A stretch of DNA of 64,000 nucleotides from Actinoplanes philippinensis (GTDB lineage: Bacteria; Actinomycetota; Actinomycetes; Mycobacteriales; Micromonosporaceae), in contig NZ_FONV01000002.1 of NCBI RefSeq assembly GCF_900113015.1, positions 558,001-622,000 of the forward strand, in the 5' to 3' direction. The position numbers were made by a program, and so were the translations under genes. How positions within the stretch are numbered: position 1 is the first letter of the stretch; each line of letters starts with the position of its first letter. Below the pieces are notes generated by a model. It was given only the letters and a program-made list of their open reading frames with translations, was not told where the DNA came from and ran no database searches. Shown one piece after another: positions 63,873-64,000 of this stretch.

Positions 63873-64000
63873 GTGGCAGGAACGCCGGGCATGGGTCAGG
63901 TCCATGCCACTCAGGAACAGCTCAACACGATGGCGATGCGGTGCTCCGACACCGGCCAGAACATCTCGCGGGGCATGACCCAGCTGCTCGGCCAGATCCA
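63873..64000 (+). CDS. WXG100 (ESAT-6-like) protein, truncated by window edge
   Basis: Only the first 42 residues are present. GTG 63873 has a GGGAG site upstream (63861). The reading QLNTMAMRCSDTGQNISRGMTQLLGQI is typical of the first helix of WXG100 Esx proteins, the small secreted heterodimers of type VII systems. The WxG hinge would lie beyond the edge. It is divergent from the Thr-rich partner, with the shared promoter in 63672-63872. Confidence 0.7.
   Translation, partial: MAGTPGMGQVHATQEQLNTMAMRCSDTGQNISRGMTQLLGQI

Overview
The window is a high-GC actinobacterial chromosome segment, most like Actinoplanes or another Micromonosporaceae. This rests on GC-rich codon use, many GTG/TTG starts, CobU-CobT, actinobacterial SucB and EccB/C/D/E genes. 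It carries about 54 genes, one probable pseudogene and no rRNA or tRNA genes that I can see.

The backbone follows a gene order also known from Mycobacterium tuberculosis Rv2202c-Rv2220: adenosine/carbohydrate kinase, HesB/ErpA, glycerate kinase, DUF3043 protein, CobT (here fused to CobU), CobS, GcvT, leucyl aminopeptidase, dihydrolipoamide acyltransferase, TIGR01777 epimerase, LipB, LipA, DUF4191 protein, then the RDD protein and glutamine synthetase GlnA. Insertions in this backbone are: NadA and MurA; an AzlCD exporter with its XRE-cupin regulator; an ABC-2 exporter; a 2327-residue TPR/WG-repeat protein; an aldo/keto reductase; an M50 protease; a tandem pair of large membrane proteins; a PQQ-type propeller; and a non-discriminating-type AspRS behind a T-box riboswitch.

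Layout: 0-3.4 kb sulfur transfer (cysteine desulfurase, TusA), kinases and Fe-S insertion. 3.4-8.1 kb glycerate kinase, NadA, MurA, DUF3043. 8.1-12.4 kb transporters. 12.6-19.6 kb giant repeat protein. 19.6-25.6 kb AKR, M50, cobalamin genes, GcvT. 25.7-31 kb PepA, Lpd, SucB. 31-40.6 kb epimerase, membrane paralogs, LipB, AspRS, LipA. 40.6-43.4 kb small protein, a decayed LuxR remnant and DUF4191. From 43.6 kb to the end lies a type VII secretion (ESX-like) region: beta-helix/EccA-like AAA ATPase, EccE, an unnamed partner, two exported proteins, a sigma factor with a membrane partner, EccC, EccD and EccB. It is interrupted by a 1.4-kb repeat-rich spacer and the glnA/RDD pair, then continues with a proline-rich probable substrate, a WXG-like partner and the start of a WXG100 (Esx) gene cut off by the window edge. 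No mycosin protease is seen inside the window.

Lipoate is a common thread: LipB and LipA make the cofactor carried by the two lipoyl domains of SucB, which Lpd re-oxidises, and GcvT serves the lipoate-dependent glycine cleavage system. Cysteine desulfurase, TusA and ErpA could supply sulfur and Fe-S clusters to LipA and NadA. The most notable regulatory signals are a nearly complete T-box with a GAC (Asp) specifier before the AspRS gene and an exact GlnR-type box before glnA.
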